DNA from: Paraspadella gotoi
Taxonomy: Eukaryota > Chaetognatha
Direction of reading: 5' to 3'
Assembly (NCBI GenBank): GCA_051294375.1
Contig: CM119271.1
Coordinates: 2,308,677-2,372,676 of the forward strand
DNA length: 64,000 nt
In this document: one piece after another, positions 36,967 to 50,265 of the stretch
Numbering within the stretch: position 1 is the first letter of the stretch
Layout of the letters: each line of letters begins with the position of its first letter
The notes under the pieces: generated by a model
What the model saw: the letters and a program-made list of their open reading frames with translations, nothing else
Told to the model about the DNA's origin: nothing
The model's database searches: none
Position numbers and translations under genes: made by a program

Positions 36967-38294
36967 TCATTTCCCCTTGTCCTTTAAAATGGAGCTCATA
37001 ACTTTGTAGAAATGCACGCGGGCATTTTGCTTCATGAATCCCAAGGGCGATCTGGAGAGGTTCTCGAGCCGCTTGTCTGAATTGGCCAAGTGAGCCAGGT
37101 TGTCGGCGATCCACTTGTCGAAGCAAGCGGAGAAGATTATCTTGGACTCGTGATCTTTGGGACTGGCCAGACCGAGACCGGCGCAGGTCTGGGCGATCGA
37201 CCTACCGATCTCGTACATGACTGAATTGAGAAGGCGGTGCCCGACGGTTCCTTTCTCGAAAATCTCGCGCGGCGGGAGAGTCTGCAAGGCCTCCAGCTTG
37301 TCGGCGGAGACGTGCATCAAGAGCGCGTCGTCGAGTTTGCTCAGATCGAGGGTGGATGGAGCGGAGGCGCCGGAGGCTGCGTCGGGAGGTAGGCGGGAAA
37401 GGCAAAGTTCTGAGGCGAAAGAGGCGAGGCCGTTGTGAGATTCGTCCGGTCGGCCTTCCAACGGTTGGTTCATCCACGGAATGATGTCCATGGAGACGTC
37501 GTTCGGAATGTCGAACCCATTGCAGGAGCGGTTGGCGACTGCGTCTAGGAGGAAATTAAACAATTTTTAAACAATTTAAACAATTTTCACTTAAAAAATA
37601 AATCCTTTAATAATGCAAAAACACTTTTTACATCATTAGTCTCACCATTAGGCACGATCCCCCCATCCGCGCCCACATCCGCGACGCTCTTTTCGAATCC
37701 CGATCGTCTCGATCGATTTTCCTCGTTCTCCGCGGCAATCGGCGCTCTTTCCTTTTTCACGTCAATCTCGGAAAACGGCGTCGACGCGAACACCGGCGCT
37801 TCCTGCAGCAGGGGCGCCTCGAGTCCCGGCCGAGCGGAACGCCCTCTCTCCGGCGACGGCCACCACCGCGCCCGTTTCCCGCCGTCAAAGCGGGCAAGGC
37901 CGAGACTCCGTCCCCGCTTCCGATGACCGCCCAACATGGGCGGGGCGAAAAAGTCGTTGGCGAGAGGGTCCTGCGGTGAAGGGTGATGAGCAGGCGTCGC
38001 GGGACGCCGCAGCGGATCCGCGGGCTCCCGTCGCTCTTGCAAGGCGCTAACGGACGGGTTGATTTCGAACTCGACGTCGCTTCCTGTCGGCGCCAAGAGG
38101 CCGGCGGCGTAGGCGTCGCAGAGATGGCGCTTTCCGGAGAACTTGCGTCCTTCTCCTGTTTCGACGAGGACGAAGATGTTGGCGTCGGTAAGGGCGGAGA
38201 GCTTCATTGCCGCCTCCATGAGGATCGAGGTGAAGGAAAGTTCCATGCTTTGCAATTGCGAGACGAGGCCGAGCAGACTGTGGGACGATGCCAT
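36967..38294 (-). CDS. family member E
   Basis: Two exons, 38294-37646 and 37544-36967, joined in phase 1, giving 408 residues. The first 62 residues are nearly identical to member F (SLLGLVSQLQSME, ILMEAAMKLSALTDANIFVL, GEGRKFSGKRHLCDAY). The linker holds GHRKRGRS and GGKRAR basic patches and the SUMO-type site VKKE (37760-37749). Exon 2 encodes the C-terminal domain (HRLLNSVMYEIGRSIAQTC, FSACFDKWIADNL, FMKQNARVHFYKVMSSIL). Its stop lies 287 bases from the start of D, and its start is 282 bases from the GTF3C1 stop, so its promoter must be very compact or shared. Function is unknown. Confidence 0.87.
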
Positions 38295-38575
38295 CGGGGA
38301 ATCTTCCCTGGTGATTTTTTTTTTAATGTCTGAATTGTTTTGTTTTTTTATTTAGGGGGAAAAAGGCTGCGAGAAAAAGATTTTGGAAAAATGGAACAAA
38401 ACGAATAAATTAAATGGCTAAACTGGGAGAAAATGAATCGATAGTTAAGACTAAATTCGAGAAATGATTATTTTGTTGGTCTTCGAGTAAGAGACAAAAA
38501 ATAATAATAAAAAAAAAAGAGTTTCCCAAACATAGACGACGCTCTCAACAAATTCAATCCATTTATCTTTCTCGT

Positions 38576-41500
38576 TCAAATCGCCTCCAAATTCTTCGTC
38601 GAACGTTCGGCGAACATGTTGAGAGCATCGGTCGCTTTGCCCAAACTCGTCTCTCCCAACTCTGGAAATATCTGTCCCATCTTCAGGACGCAGTCGACGG
38701 CCGGTTCGTAGATCATCTCCGCGTCGCCGGTCGTATCCTCCGGCTCCGCCGCCACCGTCGCCGGCGACGCCGAAAACAGCGAAGGCGCGTGGGTGCGCCG
38801 CAAAAAGACCCTCGTCACTGCGCCGACCTTGTGCAGCACTGATAAGAGCTCCCGGACGGCGATGGGCTGCACGGTGGGCGAGAACTTATCGGCCACGGCG
38901 TCCAGAGAAGAACCAGGATACGACATGACAAACATGAGGACGGAACGAAGCATCATATGGAGAACGGGACGGTTGAGCGTTCCGTCTGGTTTGCGCCATG
39001 GACGCGGAATGAGCTGAACTCGGACAAAGGATCCGTTAGTAGAGGAAGACGCGGTCTGGATGGCGACGTCCTTGCCGCGATTGCGGGCCGAACGACGGCC
39101 GAGTTCCGGTTCCTGTCCGCGACGGCCAGGGATGGCCACCACGTTATAGGGTTGCCGCTCTTCGTTATCGCCCTCGCCGGCGAGTTCGGATTGAGCGGCT
39201 TCTCGGTCTTCGGCCTCTTTCTCGAAGGGATCGATCCAGGTGCCTCGGCCTTTTAAGTTTTTATATGAATGAATGATCCACGGCCTTCGGAAATCGTGAT
39301 GCACGAAGCGAGGTTCGGTGATCCCCGCCTGGAGAATAAAATTTTACAATTTTACAAAGCTTTACAATATTCAAAATAAATCATTTTTCAATCTTATTCA
39401 TACTTTTCATTGGTAAGTGACTACGTATATCAAATCTAAACTTATAAATACGTTCCCCTTACTACCTGGAGGACCAAGTCGCTCTTTGCAAGACGATAGA
39501 GGGCCGCGCGCGTCTCCGTGGCCGGGGACTGAGAAAACCGCGCCAGAATCTCGCCCCAGGTGGCGCCCAAATGCTCTTTTTGCTTGAGAAAGTCCGCCAC
39601 GCCCAACGACAGCGCCACTTCTGTTTCCTTGGCGCCTTCGTGGAAGGATCGGCTGCGGAAGACATCGATCCCGCAAACCAGCGAGGGAATAGTAGAGAGT
39701 TGAGCCTGAAGGACGTAATTGCGGACAGTGTGCTTGAGGAAGATTTCGTCCCTCGAGTGGCTCAAAGGCGCCGATGTCAGCACGGGAGGGCCGGACTTGC
39801 CCTCCTTGCTTTTCTTCTTCTGCTGCAAACGGCAGTTAAGAACTTCGCAGGAGCGTAGGTCCTCCAGGTCGAAGGTAGCCCGGTTGGGCGTGATCCGCAC
39901 GGTGCAGGCGTTGACGACGACGTTATCCTGAGGATTCATCTCGCGCACGTTGATGTCTCTAAAAGACATGTTCCGAGCGATGGCCAGATTGATGCGGGAG
40001 GCCTGGCGTGCCGGAACTTCGCGGGACAGATGATTCTCCGGAGGAAAAGCGGCATATTCAGTAACATCGTTCGCGAAACGAACTTTGGTCAGTCGTCGAC
40101 GGGGAGATTCTCCGTCCGAGGTGGAAACCCTTCGGGAAGATCCCCCAAAGCCGATTCCCTCCGCGCCTTCGATCTCTCTCCCCAGGTGCTTCTCTAACAG
40201 CTCCTCGTCTTCATCGTCACTGGCCGTCTTCCGACCCATCATCATAGGCTTGAGCAGCTTTCCTCTTCTGACAATGTCCATGTTCATGGTCTTTGTGTCG
40301 ATTACGATGATCTGATCCGGGATTTCTAGTTCGAAGTCGATCTTCCCCAGCGCCATCAGCGTCACTGCCAAAGCGCAAGAGCCGCCCGTGTCCCATGCTG
40401 TCGGTGATCCACGGTCGTCGCCCGGAGTTGTGCGCATCTGGGGGATGAACAAAAAACTGTCTATAGATATTGATTATGGAGTAAATAAGAGAAAAGGAAG
40501 AGAGAGAGAGAGAGAGAGAGAGACACAGTTTAGTTATGATATATCTGGAGCCAGAGGAGAGGCGCTTGGTAATTTACTTTTATGGGTCACACCAGGTTTA
40601 AAAACATCTTAAAAGTTACAAACCTGTAAAAGAAGGTTGTAAGCCTGATAGAAAATGTCCACCGGGTAACGAGAAAGAAAAGTGTAGATGTATCGTTGGG
40701 AAAAGTGATAGTTGAGAGCCGTGAAAGGAAGCGAAAGGGAATGGCGACGACGTTTTCCCGATCCGACAGACGCCGTCGCCGGGGACGGCGCCTTCATTTT
40801 GGAGATGATCTGGTCGCGCCGCATCGCATTGAGCACCGATTGCAGCATCTGCTCCGGGTATTGACTAAAGACCTTGAAGAGTTCGTAGCTGCGACCGGCC
40901 TTGTCGTCCAGGGAAAGAGTAGAGTGGACAAGATTGTGGAGAACTCCGAAGTAGACGTCGGCGAGGGAGTCGACGTCGGCGTGGCGAGACTTTTCATAGA
41001 GTTTCCCGCTGGAGACTTTGATGTGGTAGTCGGCGAGGAGTTGATCCTTGTCGCCAGGGAGTTCAGTTTGCTCGTTCCCCACCGAAATGGCAGTCTCTTG
41101 AAGGAGAGAGTTATTCATAAACTTGAGCCTCATGGCCTCAAGGCAGGAGACAAAATTGGAGATGACGTCGTCCTGATCTGAGATCTTGTATTTGCGGTTT
41201 CGGAATGAGTTGACCAGGTCAGAGTCTTGCATGGCTTCGCCTATGAAAATAATTTATCCTTCTGTCAATGGCATACATTTATTTCAACATCTCCTAAAAA
41301 ACGAGGATAAGGAATAAAACCTTACCTAAAAATACGGCAACGTTGAGCGCGGTCTGCGCGTTTTTCAGCACGTAGTTGAGCCTCCTCTGACACGCCTTGG
41401 ACGTCTTATCCTTAGAGAGCGGTACGTGCTCGTGTAGCACATCGCGCACGCACGACCACGGCACGATCATTTGCTTACGATCGTCCATGAAGGAGGATGC

Positions 41501-44500
41501 GACGCGGCAGAGAAGGAGGAGGCTGTCCTCGGGCGTGCTCCAGTCCACGCGCTCTTTAGTCATCCGCTTCAACGCCGCCAAATCCTCGTCGTCGTAGTAA
41601 GGAGTCTTTTCACGCTTGTGACGAATCCGGCGACTCTTGATCGTGGGGACTGACGCAACGGTGGAATTTTTCTTTAATCCTTTGCCCCCCTTTCTCGCCG
41701 CTTTAAACTCGGTGGCGTTGTCGATCACGAAGGTTTTGCAAGGGAGGTCATCGTCGATGGGAGCGGAGGCATCCTTTGCTGGACCGTCGATTCCCTCCGT
41801 CACCGCTTCGGCGACTGCGTCCCCGTCGAACTTTAACTTAGCCCGGCGCTTCGCCGAGGTGAGCGTGAACGGCTTTCCGTTCGCATCTGAGACCAACGCC
41901 CTTCCGTTACGCGATCCCCCCGACGAGACACCGTCGTTGGTGCTATCGTTTCCGTCCTCGATCGCTTCGAGCTTTTTAGGCTGTTCCGATTTCTCCGCCT
42001 TCTCTACTTTGTCCGTTTTTCGTTTTTCTCCGCCGTCGAGACTCAGCCAAGTCCAGTTCCTCTTCATGTGACCGTAAAAGCTGGAGTCTAGGCCACCGGC
42101 GCCGAGACCGTCGCCCGGCAGGATGGGCGTGGCCGCCTCGTCGACGACCGGGTTGAAGGTCGATGGATCCAACGGGCGGAGGCAGTCCTTGAGGACTCTC
42201 TTGACGTCTAGAGTTTCGAGAATAGGCCACTCGTTGCCGTCGGTCGCGCCGCGAAGGCCGCGTCCTACGCCCAACGGGGTGTTGAGGCAGACGCACTGGA
42301 GATCGAACCAAAACTTTTCCACGGAGCGCTGATTGTCGAATTCGTAGATCTCGGAAGAATAGTCTTTATCGGCGGAGACGAGATTGTAATGAGGATCGGA
42401 GATGGTCGTATCCACGACCATGCTGCGACGGTGGACGAAGACAAACACTTGGTCCTTTTCTTTAAACTGCAATTATAGGGAGGGAGGAAAAGTAGAGAAG
42501 GCGATTTGTAAGACATTATAAAATTAAAATTTTGTATTATCAAAAGTTACGAAGACTCGCCTGATGCGGCCCGAACGACATCAGGCCCATATAACACAGC
42601 CGGGTACACAACTCGTGAAAGTTGTAAATGTACTTGCGCCCGTGCAGCAGCTGCCAACGCATCGTCAATGGTAGATGCCTCAGGAGCAGGTGGCGCTTCG
42701 TCGGATGAGCCAGGTAGTCAGATAGCCGGTCCACCTTGTAGCTGATGGTGATGATTTGACAAAAGATGGAGAGAGGCATGGATAGCAAGGCGTCGGAGAT
42801 AAGGACCCAGCCGGGCGCGTAGCCAGAGTGTCGTGGCAAAGGGGGCACGTACATGCGCCAATCAGCTTGATTGCGATATCGTTTGGGAGGACGGCGCCGT
42901 TTGCCCGCCGTGGGACGGGAATCGACGGATGATAAGGCGGAGTTTCCGTCGTAACCGTAGGTGAGATACCAGAGGTACTCGAAGACCACCTACAGGGAAA
43001 AGCGGCATGGATGTTTGTGGTAATCATAAGTAAAGTTTCAAAAAAATGTCACTATCACAAGAGTATCAAAAACAAGAATTATATAACCATCAGGGTCATT
43101 ACCTGCAATCTCATCATCTTCGGCATGATGCCGTACTTTCTCGCGATTCCCGGCGAATACTCTAAAACCTTCTTTTTCCTCTCTTCTCCTCCTCCTCCTC
43201 CCTCGTTCTCTTCCTCGAAATCCTCCTCTCCCGAATCGATCGCCGCGTCGTCTTCCGCTCCTTCTCGATCGAGCGATTTCGTTTTGGCCGGCACCAGCGC
43301 CATCGACTCGGCTTCGCCGTTGCGCCACGCCCCCTCCGCGGAGTCTTCGTCTCCGGCCTCGTCTTCGGACCGGAGATCCTCTTGACCAGACAAATCGGCC
43401 ATCTTGATCCGCTTCGGCGGAGAAGCATTGCCGACGGCGTTGTCGGAGCCGCGCCGCTTGCGCCGCTCCACCGACTCGACCAGGTCGACGACGGCGCGTT
43501 TCTGGGAGACGGCCTTGTCGCGCCAATCGAGGCCAAAGGAGGGCGAGGAAGGCGGGGAAGTCTTGAGGACGGCTTTGGCGGAAGACGGCGTCGTCGCGGA
43601 AGCGGGCGTCGTCGTGGAAGACGAGGACGACGAGGACGAAGAGTTGGCCCGAGCCGTCGGCATTGAAAAGTATTTGACCTTGGCCTGCTCGATGGCGGAG
43701 GCGACGACGGAATCGCCGGCGCCGAGGTTGGGTTCGCAGATGAAGTGGAGGTTCTTGGAGGCGGATCCGTGTTTGAGGACGGTCTTGATCGACTTGACGT
43801 GACCATCCTTTGCGAGACGGTCGATTAGGCGGAGCATAGTTTTTTTGTCGATTTTGTTCGAGTAGCCTTGGTATTGGGTATACGTAATAACCAAAAGGAG
43901 ATCAAGTCACAACGATAAACTGAAAGTTATTGTTGACCCTCACCTTCCTTTTCCTCTTCGTCGATAATCATCTTCTGCAGATGGAAAACGTTGTCGATAA
44001 TTTGGTGATCTCGAACGGCAGCAATGATCAAATTGGCACGTTTCAAAAGCCTGGAATGATAATAAAAGGGTAGAAAAATTCATCCATTAGCTATTTTTTT
44101 TAAACGACCAAAAAGGAGTAAGCAAAAAATACCTAAACTAAGTCTAATAAGCAAATAAAAATTTTAAAAACCAAATAATAATTAACTACCCCGCACCTGT
44201 AAGTCACGTGAGGGTTATCCCTCCTCTGATGGTGATAGGCCTTCCGCTGCTCAATGTAATTGGCCCGCTGTCGCAGACGTTTGTCGTTGGGCACGCCCAG
44301 CGTCGTCGGCACAGGTCTCCCCTCTCCGACGCCCACGCATTCTTCATCCTCGTGGCCATCGACTTCGTCGTCGCTTCGCTGCTTCTTCTTTCTCTTTCTT
44401 TTTTTTAGTGTCGAAGACTCCATCGCTTTTTTTTCTTTTTCATCTTTTCGCCCGGGTGTTTTGGGTTTCGGCGCGGGACTGGAGCGCGCGGGTTCGATGG

Positions 44501-46451
44501 CTTTGAGGCCATTGCGAGATCCACCCCCGTCGTTGATGAGCGGGGCGTTGGCGACGTTGTATCGGTCAGTCAGTTCGAGGATCTTCCGTCGTTCCTCCTC
44601 GAACTTTTGGCTCAGCTCAGACTGGGCTTCGAACTCTTTGGCGACGTACTTGGTGACGCGTTGGCGGCCTTCGTCCTCCATGATGCACTTTACGACAGCG
44701 TGGCGCTGGAGGTTGCGGCAGAGGGATCGAGCCTCCAGCTTAGGGGTGCCTACGCACGTGGCCAGCTCGGATTGAGACGTACCCTGTAGAGGAAAGATGT
44801 GGAGGTTAGCGACGTGAAAAACTATTAGTTTACAAAAGAAAAAATAGGAAATAAAACTAACTTGCGCGCCTCTCTTGCAGATCATAGAAAAGGCTTGAGA
44901 GAGGAGAGGCCTCTCGACGACGATGGCCTCTCGACGACAGGGCCCATTGACCCCCTCCTCCTCATCATCTTCTTCGTCCCCGGCGTCGTGGGCGTTGTAC
45001 ACGTACATCTTGATGAGGCGCATAAACCTGATTTTGGAGGGAGAGAGTAAAACGTAAAATTCGGTTAAAATTTATACGAAATTTAACCTTTTTGAATTTG
45101 AATATAAATTAAAACTAGAACCGTTCCCCCCAACGACTTTTTTTACCGTACGGTCTTCTCCTTGCCGGCCTTTGTGTGCGCTTCGGCATCGGTGCAATCT
45201 GGGTGCGCTTCTCGATAAGGCAGTTGGACGACCCGCACGTTTTGACTTCCGTAGTGATAGAGTTTTTTAAAGGTCTTGTCGTCCAATTCCATTTCTCTGG
45301 CGAGGAAGATAACAAAAATGATAACGAAAACCTTAACGTGAATAGCAAAGCAGCGATGGGCTCACCTTCTGAGAGACTCTAAGGTGCCCTGCTGCGAGGG
45401 TCGTCGATGCAGGATTTCGCAGAGTCGCTCGAGTAAATTCGAGTATTTCGATTGTCGATCTAAGTGGAATCTGGAATAAGATCGTCGGGAATTTAGATTT
45501 ATTAATTACACAATTTGTACATCATTCACATTTTCATGGATTCCCCATCATCCAATACCAATAGTTACCTTTTCAACATTAGCAAAGATCCCTGATACAA
45601 CTGATTGTTCAATCCTTTTTGAGTGTGTAGTTGCTTGGTGATCAAATTCAACTTGAGCAAGTACTGACGATGATAATACATAGTCTTAACCGATTCCCCG
45701 AAAACGGCTAAACTAGTTTCTCCTTGCGTAACCTCTCCGTGAAATCTGGACGAAATATTAATAATTGCAAATTAGAAATTTCCGATATTTATTCATTATT
45801 AATATTATTAATTTACATTCACCGCACCTCGACCGCCCAATCCGTTCCATGATGCAATACTGAATATCTGACAGGCGCTCCGACAGCTGCGGGTCCGCCT
45901 CGGCCCCGAACAGTGCCTCCCAGCGCCGGTTATCGCTTGCTACGATCACCAGTTGGTCGAACCCCATCTCCGCCTCGACCTGATGTCAGGACACAATTCC
46001 AATTTTCAAGCCCAAGATAATTATTCTCACGATAGTCTCCCCCACCAATCCGACCTACCTGTTCCAAAGAAATCCCGTCCCTCACTCGCTCCGTCACGTC
46101 CCGCCGCGTATGGTAAGTCGAGGAGGAACCCCGAACTCCGTTGCCCAAAATGCTGATGGGATACAAGTCGGGCAAAGGCGGCTTCTCAACGACGACTCCC
46201 GTATCGGGGTCCATGTTGTCGTAGCGGCTGTAGACAACGACGGGCGGACGGGGATCGGGCAGGAGGAAGAAGGCGAGGTCCTCCAGGCGGGTAAGTCGCG
46301 ACCACACAAAGTTTTTCCCGTCGTCGTCGAGGGCGATGGGGAAAGACCGCGGGCGTATGCGATGGGTAAGTCTCGTCCAGAGGGATCGGACGGTGAGACC
46401 GTCGAGACCCTCGAGAGAGATCTCGTCCAGGGCGTCGTGGACGTAATCCAT
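38576..46451 (-). CDS. gtf3c1: General transcription factor 3C subunit 1 (TFIIIC220)
   Basis: Fourteen exons: 46451-46059, 45979-45828, 45745-45569, 45470-45366, 45296-45147, 45027-44862, 44783-44197, 44050-43944, 43866-43103, 42989-42561, 42466-41326, 41240-40624, 40437-39466 and 39328-38576, giving 2170 residues. It is the largest TFIIIC subunit, which binds the B-box of tRNA genes and recruits RNA polymerase III. The start (DALDEISLEGLDGLTVRSLW) aligns with the human N-terminus. The B-block region is QYCIMERIGRSRFHGEV. The middle has KDQVFVFVHRRSMVVDTTIS, WFDLQCVCLNTPLGVGRGLR and LGAGGLDSSFYGHMKRNW. The later part has ALNYHFSQRYIY. The exon 10/11 intron begins GC rather than GT, yet the joint reads exactly as in the family (GPHQ then FKEKDQVF). 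The linker regions are rich in Lys and acidic residues. Confidence 0.95.
40501..40524. repeat. (GA)n microsatellite in a GTF3C1 intron
   Basis: A GA run of about 24 bases lies in the 186-base intron before GTF3C1 exon 13. It reads CT on the transcribed strand. Confidence 0.85.
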
Positions 46452-46939
46452 TTTTGATAAGGTGGTCGAAAGAATGGGGTTTTAAGAAAAAAGGGGGATT
46501 GGTCTAAACCAGATGGGGGTTTAAAGATTTTTGTTTTTCCCCAAACGAAGTTTTTCACGTTGGGTAATAAGAAAGGCGGCGATTTGCCGGATTTTCGGTC
46601 ATTTCGTCTTTATGGCGGCGACAACGATGAGCGCCGAATTGCACTAAAAAAAAAAACAAAGAACAAGTGGATGAAGACAACGAAGCAGCGGATGGAAAAT
46701 TTCGAGTGCATTTAATGATTTTCTGAGGCAACGGTCTCCTCTCAATGTGGATGGAAAAGTGGCTGTCCGATCAAAATTACTTTCCGCTATAAAGAATAAT
46801 TCGTTAAATTGTTAAAACGAAAAACTGGTATAACTAAGATTAAAAAGATGTATAGAATTCGCCGAGTCGGGTGAGGAGGGGAATAACGGGAATGAACGGT
46901 TTTCTCTTTTTTCTTTGCTCTTTCTTCAAAAATTTCCGT

Positions 46940-49346
46940 CTAGAACGCAAAACGCGTTCGAATGTCTTCGAGCTTCTTCGACACCTCCGCCGGCGTCCGG
47001 TCGAGATCCTCGGCGATGCTCTTCTGTTTGGCCAGCTCGAGCGAGTTGTACTGTTCGCAGAGGTCACCGTCGATGACGTTCTTGACGGGGAAATAGCAGG
47101 ACCGGTAGGAGAGGTGATCCCGACCGCAGAGCGGAGGATGGTCGCCGCGCAAGTGCATCTCCAGGTGTTGGAAGAAGTCGTGGTCCTCGTGAGACGTGAA
47201 GGGGACGAGCATGCCGACGCTGCCGGAGAAGGTGGTGTAGACGAGGGATTCGGAGCCGCCGGGGATGAGGGTGGCCTTTTGTAGGGAGGAGATGACTTCG
47301 CCCACGTGGAAGTTGACCATCACTTCAGACTTTTGAGAGGCCCCGCTGAGGACGCCTTTTTCCCAGAAGGCCTGGAGAAAAGAATAATGGTTTAAAGCTT
47401 CGCGTTATAGCCAATTTACCAAAGAGATGATAATTGAACAAAACTAACAAAACCTCCGTTCACTCACCTTATTTCCCGAAGGATCCTCCGATTCCACGTC
47501 GTCGTTGCAATCAGACGGCAGACGAACCAAACACACGTTGCCGAACTTGTCGGCCCCGGCGACGGTGTCGTAGTCCATAACCGCCGAGGTGGTCAGCCAG
47601 CGAGGGTTGGTGTCGTCGGCGAAGATAGAAAGCTGGTTTTCTTTGGGCCGGTAGCGCATAAAGTGGAATGACTCTTGGACGTCGGAGACGAAGACTCGAA
47701 GGCCGATCGTGTCGATCTTGACGATGAAGTTGGGGATCGATTTGGACTCGCACTTGCGGAGGAGCTTCTTCTTGCCCAGCTCATAGAGGCGGAGGAGGTT
47801 GCCGACGCCGACGAGGAGCTTCCCGTTGAAAGGAGCCATGGCGCCGGGGATGTCGTCGATGGCCGTCTTGTGGAGAAACTCGAGTCGCTCGCCCGAGTCT
47901 CCAGAGACCAAGTAGACGTGGAGGAAACCGCCGGAGCAGAGACGCGTCTGGAGCTGGTAGTCCTTGGCCGTGCCGACGATGAGGAACTTGAGGTCGCCGC
48001 GAGAGGCGAAGCGACAGAAAGTCGCTGAGAGCGCAGCCTCGTTCTGCTCCAGCTCGAGGGTTTGGAGAGTGCGGCCCGTGATGGGATCCTAGAACGGTTC
48101 GAAAAAAAGAGTCAATTACACAAATGAAAAAATATATTTATAGTGAACGGATTAAAAACACTGAAGCCTATATAAGCGCTCACCTGCAGTCTAACTTGCG
48201 AGGCCCACATGCCCCAGCCGGCTTTGGGAGCGCCGAAGACCTCTTCCGGCAGCTTCTCGTTAAGGAAGGCTGCGGCCATCTCCGCCGCCAACTCTTGCTC
48301 TTCCTCACCCGCCGCCTCCACCATCTCCTCCGCCATCTGTTGCTTCCTTTGCTCCTTGGTGGCGTCGGTGTAGGCGTTGTGATCCGTCTCAATGACGGCA
48401 ATGTTGTTGGTGTCTTGGTCGATGACAAATCTGGATTAATGAAATAACAGATGAAAAATCCGCTGGAGAACGGACCAATGGGATGTTTGAATCACTGACC
48501 GTCTGGGCGTGAATTTCAAAGGATGCGCGATCTGATTAAAGACGGCACCCAACTTCTCCAGCGCGAGAATCCTCAACGTGTTGGTCGAAATGGCGACGAT
48601 GCCTTCCGGACACTGTTCCGAGGCGAAGCCGGAGGCGTACTCGAGCGACTCGTATGAGAGGGGCGTCAAGTGGAAACGGTTCTGGTAAGTGTAAGAGAGC
48701 CAGGTCCGACTTGACATGGCCAGAACGGAGTCGTTGCCCTGCATGCGGACGCGGAAGAGTTTGACCGGCTTGGATCCCAAATAACGGGTGCGAGTGTCCG
48801 AGAGATCGCCGGTCACCGTGTCTGGAAGCAAAAAAAAAAATTTTAGTAAGATTCTTGTGATAATCAAATCATCTCCTTTATCCATCGATATCCTCACCCA
48901 AAACAGTTCTGAGAAGGACTCCGTTTTGCAGGCCGATGTTGAGATTGAGGCCTCCTTTGGTGTAGCCGCTGGTGACTTCGTTGGTGGAGGTGTCAGCGCT
49001 GCCCATCTCCACAATACAGAGGGACTCGGCCACGGCCGGCAAAGCCTTGGAGCAAGGAGTTATTATTTCTCAATAATGTGACTCGAATAAAGTCAACATT
49101 AAACAAGATCCGTCGTCATGGAAACTCTTCCCACCTGCATGGAGAGCGGCGACAAGCAGTCGTTAGGATCGAGGGAAATGATTCTGACGGTGTTGTCGGC
49201 CAAACCGACGGCGAGGAAGCGCGAACGCTGCTCGCCCGAAGGAACCGAGGCGAGGCCCATGCAGATCACCTAAGTGAGAATAGAATTCATTAACTGACGA
49301 ACGAAATTTGTTACAAACAGCAATAGCGACTTGATTAGTAATCATA

Positions 49347-49385
<39 letters not shown>

Positions 49386-49870
49386 GATTACCTCGGCCGT
49401 CATTTCTTTCCTCTCCGTGTACTCGTTGAGTTGTCCAGTAGGATCCATCTCAAAATAGACGAGTTCTCCTCCAGAGAGAGCGATGACCACTTGGCGCTGG
49501 TTCACCGCGCAGCGATTGATCGTTTTCTTTCCCGGGGTTTTCCATTCGTTTACTCGCTGGGTGAAAAATATCGTGATCCTCGATGGAACTGCTAGTAAAA
49601 TATATAGTAAAATATCTTTTAATTAACCCCCTCACCTTGTCCGCCCGAATGTGACGAATTCCATCGGGGTAGATTTGAATGAGAGCGTCGTCGCCCAACT
49701 GGGAGCAAGACAAAGTGGGCGTGGTTCCGAGGAAACCGGAATCCGTCACTTCCTCGACCGTCTCACCGATGGACAAAACCTGTAAGAAGTCAATAGTATT
49801 TTGATTATTACAAATATATAATTATATGAAAATTAATGCGATTCAAAACGAGATTTTTTAAAATAAAATT

Positions 49871-49924
<54 letters not shown>

Positions 49925-50224
49925 CTTCCAGTTCGAACAAGGGTTTTGAAAAAGGACAATGTTTAATATTTTAATATTTTAAGACACTTTACCAGCGTGG
50001 CGTTGACGAAAGACACGATGATGTAGGCGTCGAACTCGTCGTCCATTCGCCGCTTAACTGTCCAGACGGCGTTGGGGTTACCGGGAAGTTCGGAGACGGC
50101 CATCTCGGAGACTTCGAGACCGTGGCGGAGAACGCGGAGGGAAGAGCGGGGACCGCGGCCGCAGACAGCGTAGAGCTTAAAGATAGGATGAAGCAAAATT
50201 GTTGATTGACAAAATCTTCACACA

Positions 50225-50265
<41 letters not shown>

